The position numbers and the translations under genes were made by a program. Shown here one piece after another: positions 16,528-24,698 of a stretch of DNA of 64,000 nt. The stretch lies in assembly GCF_007989085.1 (NCBI RefSeq), contig NZ_BJVJ01000008.1, positions 1 through 64,000 of the forward strand, given 5' to 3'. The notes beneath the pieces were generated by a model. The model made no database searches, had not been told where the DNA came from, and worked only from the letters and a program-made list of their open reading frames with translations. Origin of the DNA: Pseudonocardia sulfidoxydans NBRC 16205 (lineage in GTDB: Bacteria > Actinomycetota > Actinomycetes > Mycobacteriales > Pseudonocardiaceae). The number at the start of each line of letters is the position of its first letter. Positions within the stretch are counted from its first letter, which is position 1.

Positions 16528-19500
16528 CCACCACCCCGATCGGGATCCGTGACGCGAGCGAGATTCCCGGCCCGCCGCCGAAGCCGATCATCGGCAACGC
16601 CCTCGACATCCCCGGCGACCGGACGATCCAGGCGCTGATGGACCTGACCCGCACCTACGGGCCGATCATGCGGTTGAGCACCCCGATGGGCGACCGGTAC
16701 GTCGTCTCGGGCCTGGAGATGGTCGACGACCTGTGCGACGACTCGCGGTACGACAAGCTCGTCGGCACGGCGCAGAAGGAGCTGCGCAAGATGCGCCCGA
16801 GCGACGGCCTGTTCACCGCCGACACCGACGACCCGATGTGGTCGCGGGCGCACAACATCCTGCTGCCCAACTTCAGCATGCAGGCGATGCAGGGCTACCT
16901 GCCGATGATGATCGACATCGCGCTGCAGCTCATGCAGAAGTGGGAACGGCTCAACCCGGGCGAGGACGTCGACGTCACCGGCGACATGACGCGCCTGACC
17001 CTCGACACGATCGCGTTGTGCGGCTTCGGGTACCGGTTCAACTCGTTCTACCGCAACACCCAGCACCCGTTCGTCGACGCGATGATGCGCACGCTGACGG
17101 AGACCCAGCGGCGGGCCCGGCTGGTCCCGGCGCTGATCCGGTTCCGCCGCAGGGCGCAGCGTCAGCTCGTGGAGGACAACGCCTTCATGGAGCGGGAGGT
17201 CCAGCACATCCTCGACGAGCGGCGCCGTGCCGGGAACGCCGAGGAGCACGACGACCTCCTGAGCTGCATGCTCACCGGCATCGACAAGAAGACCGGCCTG
17301 ACGCTGCCCGACGAGAACATCGTCGGCCAGTGCCTGACCTTCCTGGTCGCGGGCCACGAGACGACCAGCGGGCTGCTGTCGTTCACGATCGCCTACCTGC
17401 TCAAGGACCGGGACGTCGTCGTGAAGGCGCAGGCCGAGGTCGACCGGGTCCTCGGGACCGATCCGGGCGTCATGCCCAGCTTCCAGCAGATCCAGGGCCT
17501 CACCTACGTCACGCAGATCCTCAACGAGATCCTGCGGCTCTGGCCGACCGCGCCGGGGTTCACCCGCTACCCCTACGAGGACGCGGTCCTCGGCGGCTTC
17601 CGCATCCCGAAGGGCTCGTCGCTGACCGCGCTGACCCCGATGCTGCACCGCAGCACCGAGATCTGGGGCCCGGACGCCGAGGAGTTCAACCCCGACCACT
17701 TCCGCCCCGAGTTCCGCGCGACGTTGCCGCCCAACGCGTTCAAGCCGTTCGGCTCGGGACAGCGGGCCTGCATCGGACGGCAGTTCGCGATGCAGGAGGC
17801 CGTGCTCGTGCTCGGCATGCTGTTGCAGCGCTTCGACTTCGTCGACGAGCACCAGTACCAGCTCAAGATCAAGGAGGCGTTGACGCTCAAGCCCGACGGG
17901 CTGTTCATCCGGCTGCGGCCGCGACCCGACCGGACCACCGGCACGGTCGTCGTCGCGCCGCGGGCCGCGCAGGCCCCGGCGGCGAAGCCCGCGCTGCGCC
18001 TGGCACCCGTCGGCGACCGGCACGGCACCCCGCTGACCGTCCTGTTCGGGTCGAACCTCGGCACCGCCGAGGGCATCGCGACGCGTATCGCGCAGGACGG
18101 CGCCGACCGCGGTTTCGCCGTCACCCTCGGCGCGCTCGACGACCACGTCGCCGACCTGCCCTCCGAGGGTGCGCTCGTCGTCGTGTGCGCGTCGTACAAC
18201 GGGCTGCCGCCCGACAACGCCGAGAAGTTCTGCGCCTGGATCCGCGACGCGGCGACCCCGTCCGACGCGGCCTCCGGGGTGGCGTTCGCGGTGTTCGGCT
18301 GCGGCAACATGGACTGGGCGTCGACCTATCAGGCCATCCCGACGATGCTCGACGAGCAGCTCGCGGCCCACGGCGGCCGGCGCGTCGTCGACCGGGGTGA
18401 GGGTGACGCCCGCTCGGACTTCGACGGCCAGTACGAGGCCTGGTACGCGACCATCTGGCCTGCTTTGACCGAGGCGCTGGGCCTTTCCGCCGACGCGGTC
18501 GGCGCCGGCACGAGCGGTCCGCGGCTCACGCTCACGATGACCAACCGCCAGACCACCAACCCGGTCGTCGTGTCCTACCGGGCGCGACCGTCGACCGTGC
18601 TGGTCAACCGCGAGCTCAACGCCGACGGCTCCGACCGGTCGACCCGCCACGTCGAGATCGCGCTCGCGCCCGGTACCGAGTACTCGACCGGTGACCACCT
18701 CGGCGTGCTGCCGCGCAACAACGTCGACCTGATCCGCCGGGTCATCGCCCGGTTCAAGCTCGACGCGGGCACCTACCTCACGATCACGCCCAACGGCGGC
18801 TCGTGGACGCACCTGCCCCTCGACGAACCCGCGCCACTGCTGGGGGTGCTGGGCAGCTGCGTCGAGCTGCAGGACGTCGCCGGGCGGTCCGACATCGCCA
18901 CGCTCGCCTCCGTCGCCGCGGACCCGGCCGAGCGCGACGCCCTGCTGGCCCTCACGACGCTCGACGACGAGGGCCGCGCCCGGTACCGCAAGACGATCGC
19001 CGAGCCGCGGGTCACGGTGCTCGACCTGCTCGACGCCTACCCGAGCTGCGCCCTGGAGTTCGCGCAGTTCCTCGACATGCTGCCGCCGTTGCGGCCGCGG
19101 TACTACTCGATCTCGTCGGCACCGTCGGAGAACGGGGCCTGCCACATCACCGTCGGGGTGCTCGACGTGCCCGCCCGCGGTCGCGACGGCCGGTTCGCCG
19201 GGGTCTGCTCGACACACCTGCGTGGCAGCGAGGTCGACGGAACGCTGTTCACGTTCGTCCGCAAGCCGACCATCCCGTTCACGCCGCCGGAGAACCCGCA
19301 CATCCCGATGATCATGGTCGGGGCCGGGACGGGCATGGCCCCCTTCCGCGGTTTCCTGCAGGAGCGGGCCGCGCTGAAGCGGCGCGGGGTGCCCATCGCG
19401 GAGTCACTGCTGTTCTTCGGGTGCCGCACGCCCGAGCAGGACTTCCTCTACTCCGACGAGCTGCGCGCCTTCGAACGCGACGGCGTCGTGAAGCTCTGCA

Positions 19501-19754
19501 TGGCGTTCTCCCGGGTCGCCGACAACCGCCGCTACGTGCAGCAGGCGATCGTCGAGGAGGCGGACGAGGTGCGCAGGCTGCTCGACGAGGGCGCACACGT
19601 CTACGTCTGCGGCAACGCGAACACGATGGCCCCGGCCGTGCGGGCCGCGCTGATCGAGGTGCACGGCGGTTCCGACGGCGAGTCCTGGCTCGCCGGGATG
19701 CGCGCCGAGCAGCGGTACCTGGAGGACATCTGGGGAGAGTCGGCGGTCGGCTGA
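16524..19754 (+). CDS. CYP102-family self-sufficient P450/NADPH reductase (P450-BM3-like)
   Basis: 1076-residue fusion of a fatty-acid-type P450 with a CPR-type diflavin reductase, close to the size of P450-BM3. The oxygenase part (1-470) has I-helix AGHETT (276-281), ExxR at 335-338, and heme loop FGSGQRACIG with Cys416. Phe97 in DGLFTAD aligns with the BM3 substrate-gating Phe87, and the stretch AHNILLPNFSMQAMQGY is nearly BM3-like. The reductase part shows FMN binding (LFGSNLGTAEGIA), FAD binding (RPRYYSISS) and NADPH binding (GAGTGMAPFRGFLQER). It likely hydroxylates fatty acids or similar lipids. The start overlaps the membrane protein stop. Confidence 0.95.
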   Translation: MTTTPIGIRDASEIPGPPPKPIIGNALDIPGDRTIQALMDLTRTYGPIMRLSTPMGDRYVVSGLEMVDDLCDDSRYDKLVGTAQKELRKMRPSDGLFTADTDDPMWSRAHNILLPNFSMQAMQGYLPMMIDIALQLMQKWERLNPGEDVDVTGDMTRLTLDTIALCGFGYRFNSFYRNTQHPFVDAMMRTLTETQRRARLVPALIRFRRRAQRQLVEDNAFMEREVQHILDERRRAGNAEEHDDLLSCMLTGIDKKTGLTLPDENIVGQCLTFLVAGHETTSGLLSFTIAYLLKDRDVVVKAQAEVDRVLGTDPGVMPSFQQIQGLTYVTQILNEILRLWPTAPGFTRYPYEDAVLGGFRIPKGSSLTALTPMLHRSTEIWGPDAEEFNPDHFRPEFRATLPPNAFKPFGSGQRACIGRQFAMQEAVLVLGMLLQRFDFVDEHQYQLKIKEALTLKPDGLFIRLRPRPDRTTGTVVVAPRAAQAPAAKPALRLAPVGDRHGTPLTVLFGSNLGTAEGIATRIAQDGADRGFAVTLGALDDHVADLPSEGALVVVCASYNGLPPDNAEKFCAWIRDAATPSDAASGVAFAVFGCGNMDWASTYQAIPTMLDEQLAAHGGRRVVDRGEGDARSDFDGQYEAWYATIWPALTEALGLSADAVGAGTSGPRLTLTMTNRQTTNPVVVSYRARPSTVLVNRELNADGSDRSTRHVEIALAPGTEYSTGDHLGVLPRNNVDLIRRVIARFKLDAGTYLTITPNGGSWTHLPLDEPAPLLGVLGSCVELQDVAGRSDIATLASVAADPAERDALLALTTLDDEGRARYRKTIAEPRVTVLDLLDAYPSCALEFAQFLDMLPPLRPRYYSISSAPSENGACHITVGVLDVPARGRDGRFAGVCSTHLRGSEVDGTLFTFVRKPTIPFTPPENPHIPMIMVGAGTGMAPFRGFLQERAALKRRGVPIAESLLFFGCRTPEQDFLYSDELRAFERDGVVKLCMAFSRVADNRRYVQQAIVEEADEVRRLLDEGAHVYVCGNANTMAPAVRAALIEVHGGSDGESWLAGMRAEQRYLEDIWGESAVG

Positions 19755-19805
19755 GCCGGGCGGGCCGAGCTGCCGGGAGGGCGGCACCGGCCCGCCCCAC
19801 ACTCC

Positions 19806-19859
19806 GGCCGCAACCTCACGGCTGTCCGGGGGCGGCGACACGACCGTCAGGTTGCGGCC
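19806..19859. terminator. Inverted repeat between convergent genes, likely bidirectional terminator
   Basis: Arms of 16 bp (GGCCGCAACCTCACGG at 19806-19821 against 19844-19859) with one mismatch and a 22-base loop. It lies between the P450 stop (19754) and the convergent gene stop (19900). It is a different sequence from the dispersed palindrome family. Confidence 0.6.
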
Positions 19860-19899
19860 GGGGGCGACGACGTGCCGGCGCACGTCCGGCGCCACGGCG

Positions 19900-20418
19900 T
19901 CAGGATGCGGCCGCGCCGTGCAGGGCGTCGCGCAACAGGCGTTCCTCCACCGCGAGGTTGTAGCGGGCGCGCGCCTCCAGGCGGGCCCGGCACTCGGGCG
20001 TCCCGTAGATCGAGTCGAGGGCGAGCAGGCCGCGGACGACGCGGTGCAGGCCGGCGAGGTCGTCGGGACCGTCGACGTGGCCGGCCGCCCACACCCGCGC
20101 GCCCACGTGGTCGGCGCGCGACCGCGACAACCCGGTGAGCAGGACGTCGGCCACGACGGCGGCGTCGGGACCGTCGTCGAGGTACGGCCGGTGCCGCAGC
20201 GGGTCGAGCGCGGCGAGGGCGTCGACGTCCGGGCCCGGCCCGGCACCGGCGAGCAGGTCGGTGAGCAGCGGCCGCGTGGCGGGCTCGATCGTCGCGACGG
20301 CCAGCGCCACCACCCCGGGGCGATCCGCCCGGTGGGCGAGCTCCCCGACCCAGAACGCCAGTTCGCGGGGCCCGCCGGCGAGGCGCGCGACGGGGCTGCG
20401 GGCTGGCGAGGCGTCCAT
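19900..20418 (-). CDS. Hypothetical protein
   Basis: 172 residues from the ATG at 20418 (MDASPARSPVARLAGG...). It is helical and Arg/Asp-rich with no recognised domain. The C-terminal stretch YGTPECRARLEARARYNLAVEERLLRDALHG looks like a coherent coding helix. No good ribosome binding site is seen before the chosen start. The frame stays open further upstream into palindrome copy 5, but that part is low-complexity. Third-position GC favours this frame. Confidence 0.5.
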   Translation of the reverse strand: MDASPARSPVARLAGGPRELAFWVGELAHRADRPGVVALAVATIEPATRPLLTDLLAGAGPGPDVDALAALDPLRHRPYLDDGPDAAVVADVLLTGLSRSRADHVGARVWAAGHVDGPDDLAGLHRVVRGLLALDSIYGTPECRARLEARARYNLAVEERLLRDALHGAAAS

Positions 20419-20574
20419 ACCGAGGATCCGTCCGGTGTGCCGACGAGGGGTGCCGCCGTTGTAGCAACCGGTGACGCGACCCGACAAGTCACCGGGGGTT
20501 CCGCCCACGAGGCCGCCGACGCAGCGTCGGAGCCGATGCCCACCGACGCCGTCGCGGCCGCGTCCCCACCACCT

Positions 20575-20614
20575 GTGAGTGGCGATGGTCGCTGTAGCGA
20601 CCATCGCCACTCAC
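20575..20614. repeat. Palindromic 3'-end element, copy 5
   Basis: A 40-bp palindrome with arm GTGAGTGGCGATGGTCGC. The A-to-G change at arm position 13 is matched by T-to-C on the opposite arm, so pairing is retained. It lies 38 bp downstream of the thioesterase stop, between two minus-strand genes. Flanks are CCT and GAC. Confidence 0.9.
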
Positions 20615-20652
20615 GACTCACGCGGCGGCCGTGCTCGCCGCGGCGGCCGCCG

Positions 20653-21108
20653 TCAGACCGCGTCCCGCGCCTCGGCCAGCGGGATGACCACGGCCGTCGC
20701 GGTGGCCGTCGCGAGGACGGCCCCGCCGGCATCGCGCAGCTCGGCGTCCAGGTGCGCGGTCTCACCGGCGCGGCGGACGACGCGTCCCCGCCCGAGGATC
20801 CGGCCCGGCCGCGCGGGACGCAGGAAGCTCACCGACAGCTGCAGCGTCGACTGGAACTCGTCGGGTTCCAGGGTGGCGAGCAGCGCGGGGCCGACGGTGT
20901 CGTAGAGCATCGCGGCCAGGAAGGCGCCGAGGACGTTGCCGGCCGGGTTGGTGAACGCCTCCGTCGCCGTGAACGCGACCTCGATCGTCCCGGCGTCCAC
21001 GTCGGCGTCGACGAACTCGAACCCGAGCGTCGCCGCGGCCTGCGGGATCGGCACCCGCCCGGCGACACCGTCCCAGAACGGTCCCGTCCGGCCGGCCGGG
21101 ACGCTCAC
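20653..21108 (-). CDS. PaaI-like hotdog-fold acyl-CoA thioesterase
   Basis: 151 residues with the hotdog signature FTNPAGNVLGAFLAAMLYDTVGPAL, corresponding to the PaaI/4HBT HGG-like helix region, although Asn-Val replaces the usual HGG. The second half LQLSVSFLRPARPGRILGRGRVVRRAGETAHLDAEL is typical. It likely hydrolyses an aromatic or short acyl-CoA. The GTG start overlaps the stop of homogentisate dioxygenase (GTGA), so the two are translationally coupled, suggesting a role near aromatic catabolism. Confidence 0.82.
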   Translation of the reverse strand: MSVPAGRTGPFWDGVAGRVPIPQAAATLGFEFVDADVDAGTIEVAFTATEAFTNPAGNVLGAFLAAMLYDTVGPALLATLEPDEFQSTLQLSVSFLRPARPGRILGRGRVVRRAGETAHLDAELRDAGGAVLATATATAVVIPLAEARDAV

Positions 21109-22301
21109 GCCGTCGGGCCCCGGCCGGCCCAGGTCCAGGCGTAGGCGGGGTCCTCGGCGGCGAGCCCGCCCTCGCCGAGCGCGAGCGGCCGGAAGGTGTC
21201 GACCATGACGGCCAGCTCGTCGAAGGACTCCGCGCCGAGCGACCGTTCGATCGCGCCGGGTTGCGGCCCGTGGCTGTGCCCGCCCGGGTGCAGCGACACC
21301 GAGCCCTGCGCGATCCCGGAGCCCTTGCGCGCCTCGTAGTTCCCGCCGCAGTAGAACATCACCTCGTCGGAGTCCACATTGGAGTGGTAGTACGGCACCG
21401 GCACCGACAGCGGGTGGTAGTCGACCTTGCGGGGCACGAAGTTGCAGATCACGAACCCGTCGCCCTCGAACACCTGGTGCACCGGCGGCGGCTGGTGCAC
21501 GCGCCCGGTGATCGGCTCGAAGTCGGCGACGTCGAACGTGTACGGGTAGAGGCAGCCGTCCCAGCCGACGACGTCGAAGGGGTGCGTGGCGTACACGTAG
21601 CGGGTGCCGGTGATGCCGTCGACGCCGCGGTGGCGCACCAGCACCTCGACGTCCTCGCCCTCGACGAGCAGCGGTTCGCCGGCGCCGTGGAGATCACGTT
21701 CGCAGTAGGGCGCGTGCTCGAGGAACTGCCCGTACCGCGACAGGTACCGCCTGGGCGGCGCGATGTGCGACGACGCCTCGATCGCGTACAGCCGCAACGG
21801 TTCCGAGCCGTCGGGGAGCCAGCGGTGTGTCGTCGACCGCGGGATGACGACGTAGTGCCCGGCCGAGGCGCGCAACGTCCCGAACACGGTCTCGATCGTC
21901 GCCGACCCGGACTCGACGTAGACGCACTCGTCGCCGACGGCGTCGCGGTAGAGCGGCGACGGCTGCCCGGCGACGACGTAGGAGATGCGGACGTCGGCGT
22001 TGCCGAGCACGAGCCGTCGCCCGGTGACGGCGTCGGCGGCCTTCCAGTCGTCGCCGGTGAGGGCGTGCAGCTGCAGGTGCCGCGGCAGCAGCGGCCGGTT
22101 CTCGGTGAGCGTCTGGTCGGGTGGGTCCCACGGTGTGGCGTCGACGATCGCCGAGGGCACTGCGCGGTGGTAGAGCAGCGCGGAGTCCGACGAGAAGCCC
22201 TCCTCACCCATGAGCTCCTCGTAGTGGAGGTCGCCCTCGCTGCTGCGGTGCTGGGTGTGTCTCTTGGGCGGGACGTGACCGGCGCGCCGGTAGTACGCCA
22301 T
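21105..22301 (-). CDS. hmgA: Homogentisate 1,2-dioxygenase
   Basis: 398-residue non-heme iron ring-cleaving dioxygenase of the tyrosine/phenylalanine homogentisate pathway. Family blocks are clear: N-terminal YYRRAGHVPPKRHTQHR, GECVYVESG-like (GDECVYVESGSATIETVFG), HHRWLPDG-type segment, and the C-terminal iron site region YYHSNVDSDEVMFYCGGNYEARKGSG with HPGGHSHGPQPG. It is a little shorter than the roughly 430-residue human-type enzyme but matches actinobacterial forms. AAGGAGGACC precedes the ATG. No fumarylacetoacetate hydrolase or maleylacetoacetate isomerase gene lies beside it here. Confidence 0.92.
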   Translation of the reverse strand: MAYYRRAGHVPPKRHTQHRSSEGDLHYEELMGEEGFSSDSALLYHRAVPSAIVDATPWDPPDQTLTENRPLLPRHLQLHALTGDDWKAADAVTGRRLVLGNADVRISYVVAGQPSPLYRDAVGDECVYVESGSATIETVFGTLRASAGHYVVIPRSTTHRWLPDGSEPLRLYAIEASSHIAPPRRYLSRYGQFLEHAPYCERDLHGAGEPLLVEGEDVEVLVRHRGVDGITGTRYVYATHPFDVVGWDGCLYPYTFDVADFEPITGRVHQPPPVHQVFEGDGFVICNFVPRKVDYHPLSVPVPYYHSNVDSDEVMFYCGGNYEARKGSGIAQGSVSLHPGGHSHGPQPGAIERSLGAESFDELAVMVDTFRPLALGEGGLAAEDPAYAWTWAGRGPTA

Positions 22302-22352
22302 CGTGGGGTCCTCCTTCCGGGCCGGACCCCATGATGGCCCTGGTGGCCGGGT

Positions 22353-22468
22353 TCAGCCGAGCTGAACGACCATGTCGACCTCGACGGCGAACCCGCGCGG
22401 CAGGTTCTCGACCGCCGATCGCGGTGCGGGCGTGGGCGCCGCGCTCGCTGAACACCTCGACGAACAGG
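22353..22468 (-). pseudogene. RidA/YjgF-family C-terminal remnant with frameshift
   Basis: Directly after the APH gene stop the minus strand reads LFVEVFSERGAHARTAIG, then shifts by one base to VENLPRGFAVEVDMVVQLG and a stop at 22353. Together these match the C-terminus of RidA enamine/imine deaminases (vf..rPARTavgv..LPrGa.VEvd). The N-terminal two-thirds is missing, and the frame change needs one extra G near 22411. There is no start codon. It is a dead fragment between hmgA and the kinase-like gene. Confidence 0.7.
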
Positions 22469-23524
22469 TCAGACGCCGGCGATCGCCGCCGCGCGGTCGA
22501 GCAGGTCGACGGCCGCGTCGTGCAGACGCCGTCCCGTTGTCAGGTCGGCCTTCCCGGCGAGCGCGCGGACATGGGTGCCCTCGATGACGATGGCCAGCTT
22601 GAGCCCGGCGAGCACGGTGTACCAGCCGATCGCGGAGAGGTCGCGGTCGCTGCGGGCCGCGTAGTGGGCGATGAGTTCGTCGGGACCCGGGAGGCCGCCC
22701 AGCGTCGCGATCGCATCGCCGGTGACGGGGTTCCCCCCGCCGCCGGGCCAGGTCACGAGCAGCCATCCCAGGTCGAGCAGCGGGTCGCCGATCGTGCACA
22801 TCTCCCAGTCGACGATCGCCGCGACGCGGGGTGACTCGTCGTCGAGAAGGACATTGTTCAGGTGGTAGTCGCCGTGCACGATTCCGGGGCGCGAGCCCGT
22901 CGGCATGTGCGCGGTGAGCCACTCGGCGAGCGCGTCGATGTGCGGGAGCCCGGCACCGGACGGTTGACCGTACGAGGCCAGCAGGTCGAGCCAGCGCGGG
23001 ACCTGGCGAGCAAGAAAGCCATCGGGCCGGCCCAGGCCACCGAGTCCGACGGCCTCGTGGTCGACGGCGGCGAGGCGGGCGAGCGCGGCCGCGGTGTCGA
23101 GCGCGGCGGCGTGTCGCGCCATGCTGCTCCCGCGGTAGAGCGCCGAGAGCGAGTCGCCCGGGTTGCTGCCGTCGACGGCTTCCATCAGGTAGAAGACGGC
23201 CCCGCCGAGGACGGCCTCGTCATCGCATCCTGCCACCAGCGACGGATGCGGCACGTCGCTGCCGGCAAGCGCGGCGAGAACGCGCATCTCGCGACGCAAC
23301 GCCGTGTTGCTGCTGGTCCGGAGGTGTTCGGGCGGGCGACGCAGGACGAGGTCGCGGTCGCCCCACGCGAGCCGCAGTACGACGTTCTGCGTGCCGCCGC
23401 CGATCCGGCGGACGTCCTCGATCGGGGCGTCGGGCAGTCCGGCTGCCACACCCCAGCGCTGTACCGCGGCGACGTCGACGAGTCGCACGTCGAGCCACTC
23501 CGGCTGGACGACGGCGCTCGGCAT
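22469..23524 (-). CDS. APH-type phosphotransferase family protein
   Basis: 351-residue kinase-fold protein of the group related to aminoglycoside phosphotransferases and the N-terminal domain of ACAD10/11. Brenner catalytic loop HGDYHLNNVL at 217-226 and metal-binding DWEM at 239-242 are intact; the glycine-rich start IGGGTQNVVLRL (41-52) suits this family better than classic APH. Such proteins often accompany acyl-CoA dehydrogenases and may phosphorylate hydroxyacyl compounds; antibiotic resistance is less likely. The ATG at 23524 starts just before the conserved sequence. Divergent from the LLM/acyl-CoA ligase operon. Confidence 0.82.
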   Translation of the reverse strand: MPSAVVQPEWLDVRLVDVAAVQRWGVAAGLPDAPIEDVRRIGGGTQNVVLRLAWGDRDLVLRRPPEHLRTSSNTALRREMRVLAALAGSDVPHPSLVAGCDDEAVLGGAVFYLMEAVDGSNPGDSLSALYRGSSMARHAAALDTAAALARLAAVDHEAVGLGGLGRPDGFLARQVPRWLDLLASYGQPSGAGLPHIDALAEWLTAHMPTGSRPGIVHGDYHLNNVLLDDESPRVAAIVDWEMCTIGDPLLDLGWLLVTWPGGGGNPVTGDAIATLGGLPGPDELIAHYAARSDRDLSAIGWYTVLAGLKLAIVIEGTHVRALAGKADLTTGRRLHDAAVDLLDRAAAIAGV

Positions 23525-23648
23525 CCCAGCACGGTAGCGGTGGACCCCGGCGAGGGCTGCGGGGCGACGCGGCGGCGTTTGCAACTCTCGACAACGCCCG
23601 GACCCGCCGCCGGGTGACACGCGTGACCCCGGCCACCACAGTGCGGGC

Positions 23649-24698
23649 ATGACCAGTGGCGCATCGGCAAGCCAGGGCGAGACGACGACCGCGGGCCCGA
23701 CCTTCGGCCTCTGGTACGACTTCCGCAACCCCGACCCCGACCGGCCGTTCAGCACCTTCTACCGCGAGATCCTCGACCAGATCTCGTGGGCCGAGCAGCG
23801 CGGTATCGACTCCGCGTGGCTGACCGAGCACCACTTCTGCGCCGACGGCTACAGCCCCTCGCCGTTCGTGCTGGCGTCGGCGATCGCGCAGCGCACGAGC
23901 CGGATGCGGATCGGCACCAACCTGATCGTCTCGCCGCTGCACAACCCCGTCCGCCTCGCCGAGGACGCCGCCACGCTGTCGCTGCTGTCGGGCGGACGGT
24001 TCGACCTCGGCGTCGGCCAGGGCTACTGGGCGCGCGAGTTCGAGGCGTTCGGACGCAAGGTCACCCACCGGCCGAGCCTGCTCGAGGAGGGTGTCGAGGT
24101 CATCCGCCGCGCCTGGTCGGGCTCCGCGGACGGCTTCTCCGGCAAGCGCTACCAGCTGCCGCCCGTCGCCGTCACGCCCGTTCCGGAGCACGCGCCGCAG
24201 CTGCTGGTCGGCGCGATGGCCGACCCTGCGATCGAACGCGCCGCGCGAATCGCCGACGGCTTCCTCAGCACCCAGAACGCTCACCAGGCGACCTACCTCG
24301 ACGCGGTGGAACGCCAGGGCCGCTCACGGGCCGACGCCCGCATCTACGCAGGTCAGTGGGCCATCATCGCCGACGACCCCGAGCGGGTGTGGGCGAGCAT
24401 CGGCAAGCACGCGCTCTACCAGCTCAACGAGTACATCTCCTGGGGCGCCTTCGGACCGCCGGACCAGGTCCCGCAGTTCACCGACCCCGCGCAGATCATC
24501 GAGGCGGGCGCCTACCAGCTGATGGACGCCGAGGCCGCCGTCACCGAGTACGCGACGCTGCTGCGCGACCGGCCACAGATCAAGGACGTGCACTTCTGGG
24601 CGCAGCTGCCGGGCGAGCCCGTCGACAGCGGCTCCGAACGGATCGCCTACCTCGCCGACAAGGTCGTCCCGGCTGTGCGGGAGCGGCTGCAGGCGTGA
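23649..24698 (+). CDS. LLM-class flavin-dependent oxidoreductase
   Basis: 349-residue luciferase-like (bacterial luciferase alpha fold) oxidoreductase using FMNH2 or F420. It has WAEQRGIDSAWLTEHHF (the conserved EHH region), TSRMRIGTNLIVSPLHNPVRLAEDAATLSLLSGGRFDLGVGQGY, and a C-terminal helix. First gene of a four-gene operon; its stop overlaps the ligase GTG (GTGA). The substrate is unknown; the acyl-CoA context suggests oxidative attack on a carbon skeleton such as a ketone or terpenoid. Confidence 0.85.
   Translation: MTSGASASQGETTTAGPTFGLWYDFRNPDPDRPFSTFYREILDQISWAEQRGIDSAWLTEHHFCADGYSPSPFVLASAIAQRTSRMRIGTNLIVSPLHNPVRLAEDAATLSLLSGGRFDLGVGQGYWAREFEAFGRKVTHRPSLLEEGVEVIRRAWSGSADGFSGKRYQLPPVAVTPVPEHAPQLLVGAMADPAIERAARIADGFLSTQNAHQATYLDAVERQGRSRADARIYAGQWAIIADDPERVWASIGKHALYQLNEYISWGAFGPPDQVPQFTDPAQIIEAGAYQLMDAEAAVTEYATLLRDRPQIKDVHFWAQLPGEPVDSGSERIAYLADKVVPAVRERLQA

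Noticed and set aside
16377..19301. 974-codon frame antisense to the P450
   Set aside because: No domain; the + strand gives an unmistakable CYP102 fusion.
22469..23524. Aminoglycoside-resistance kinase
   Set aside because: Brenner motif present but sequence follows the ACAD10/11-type kinase group in an acyl-CoA context; resistance not supported.
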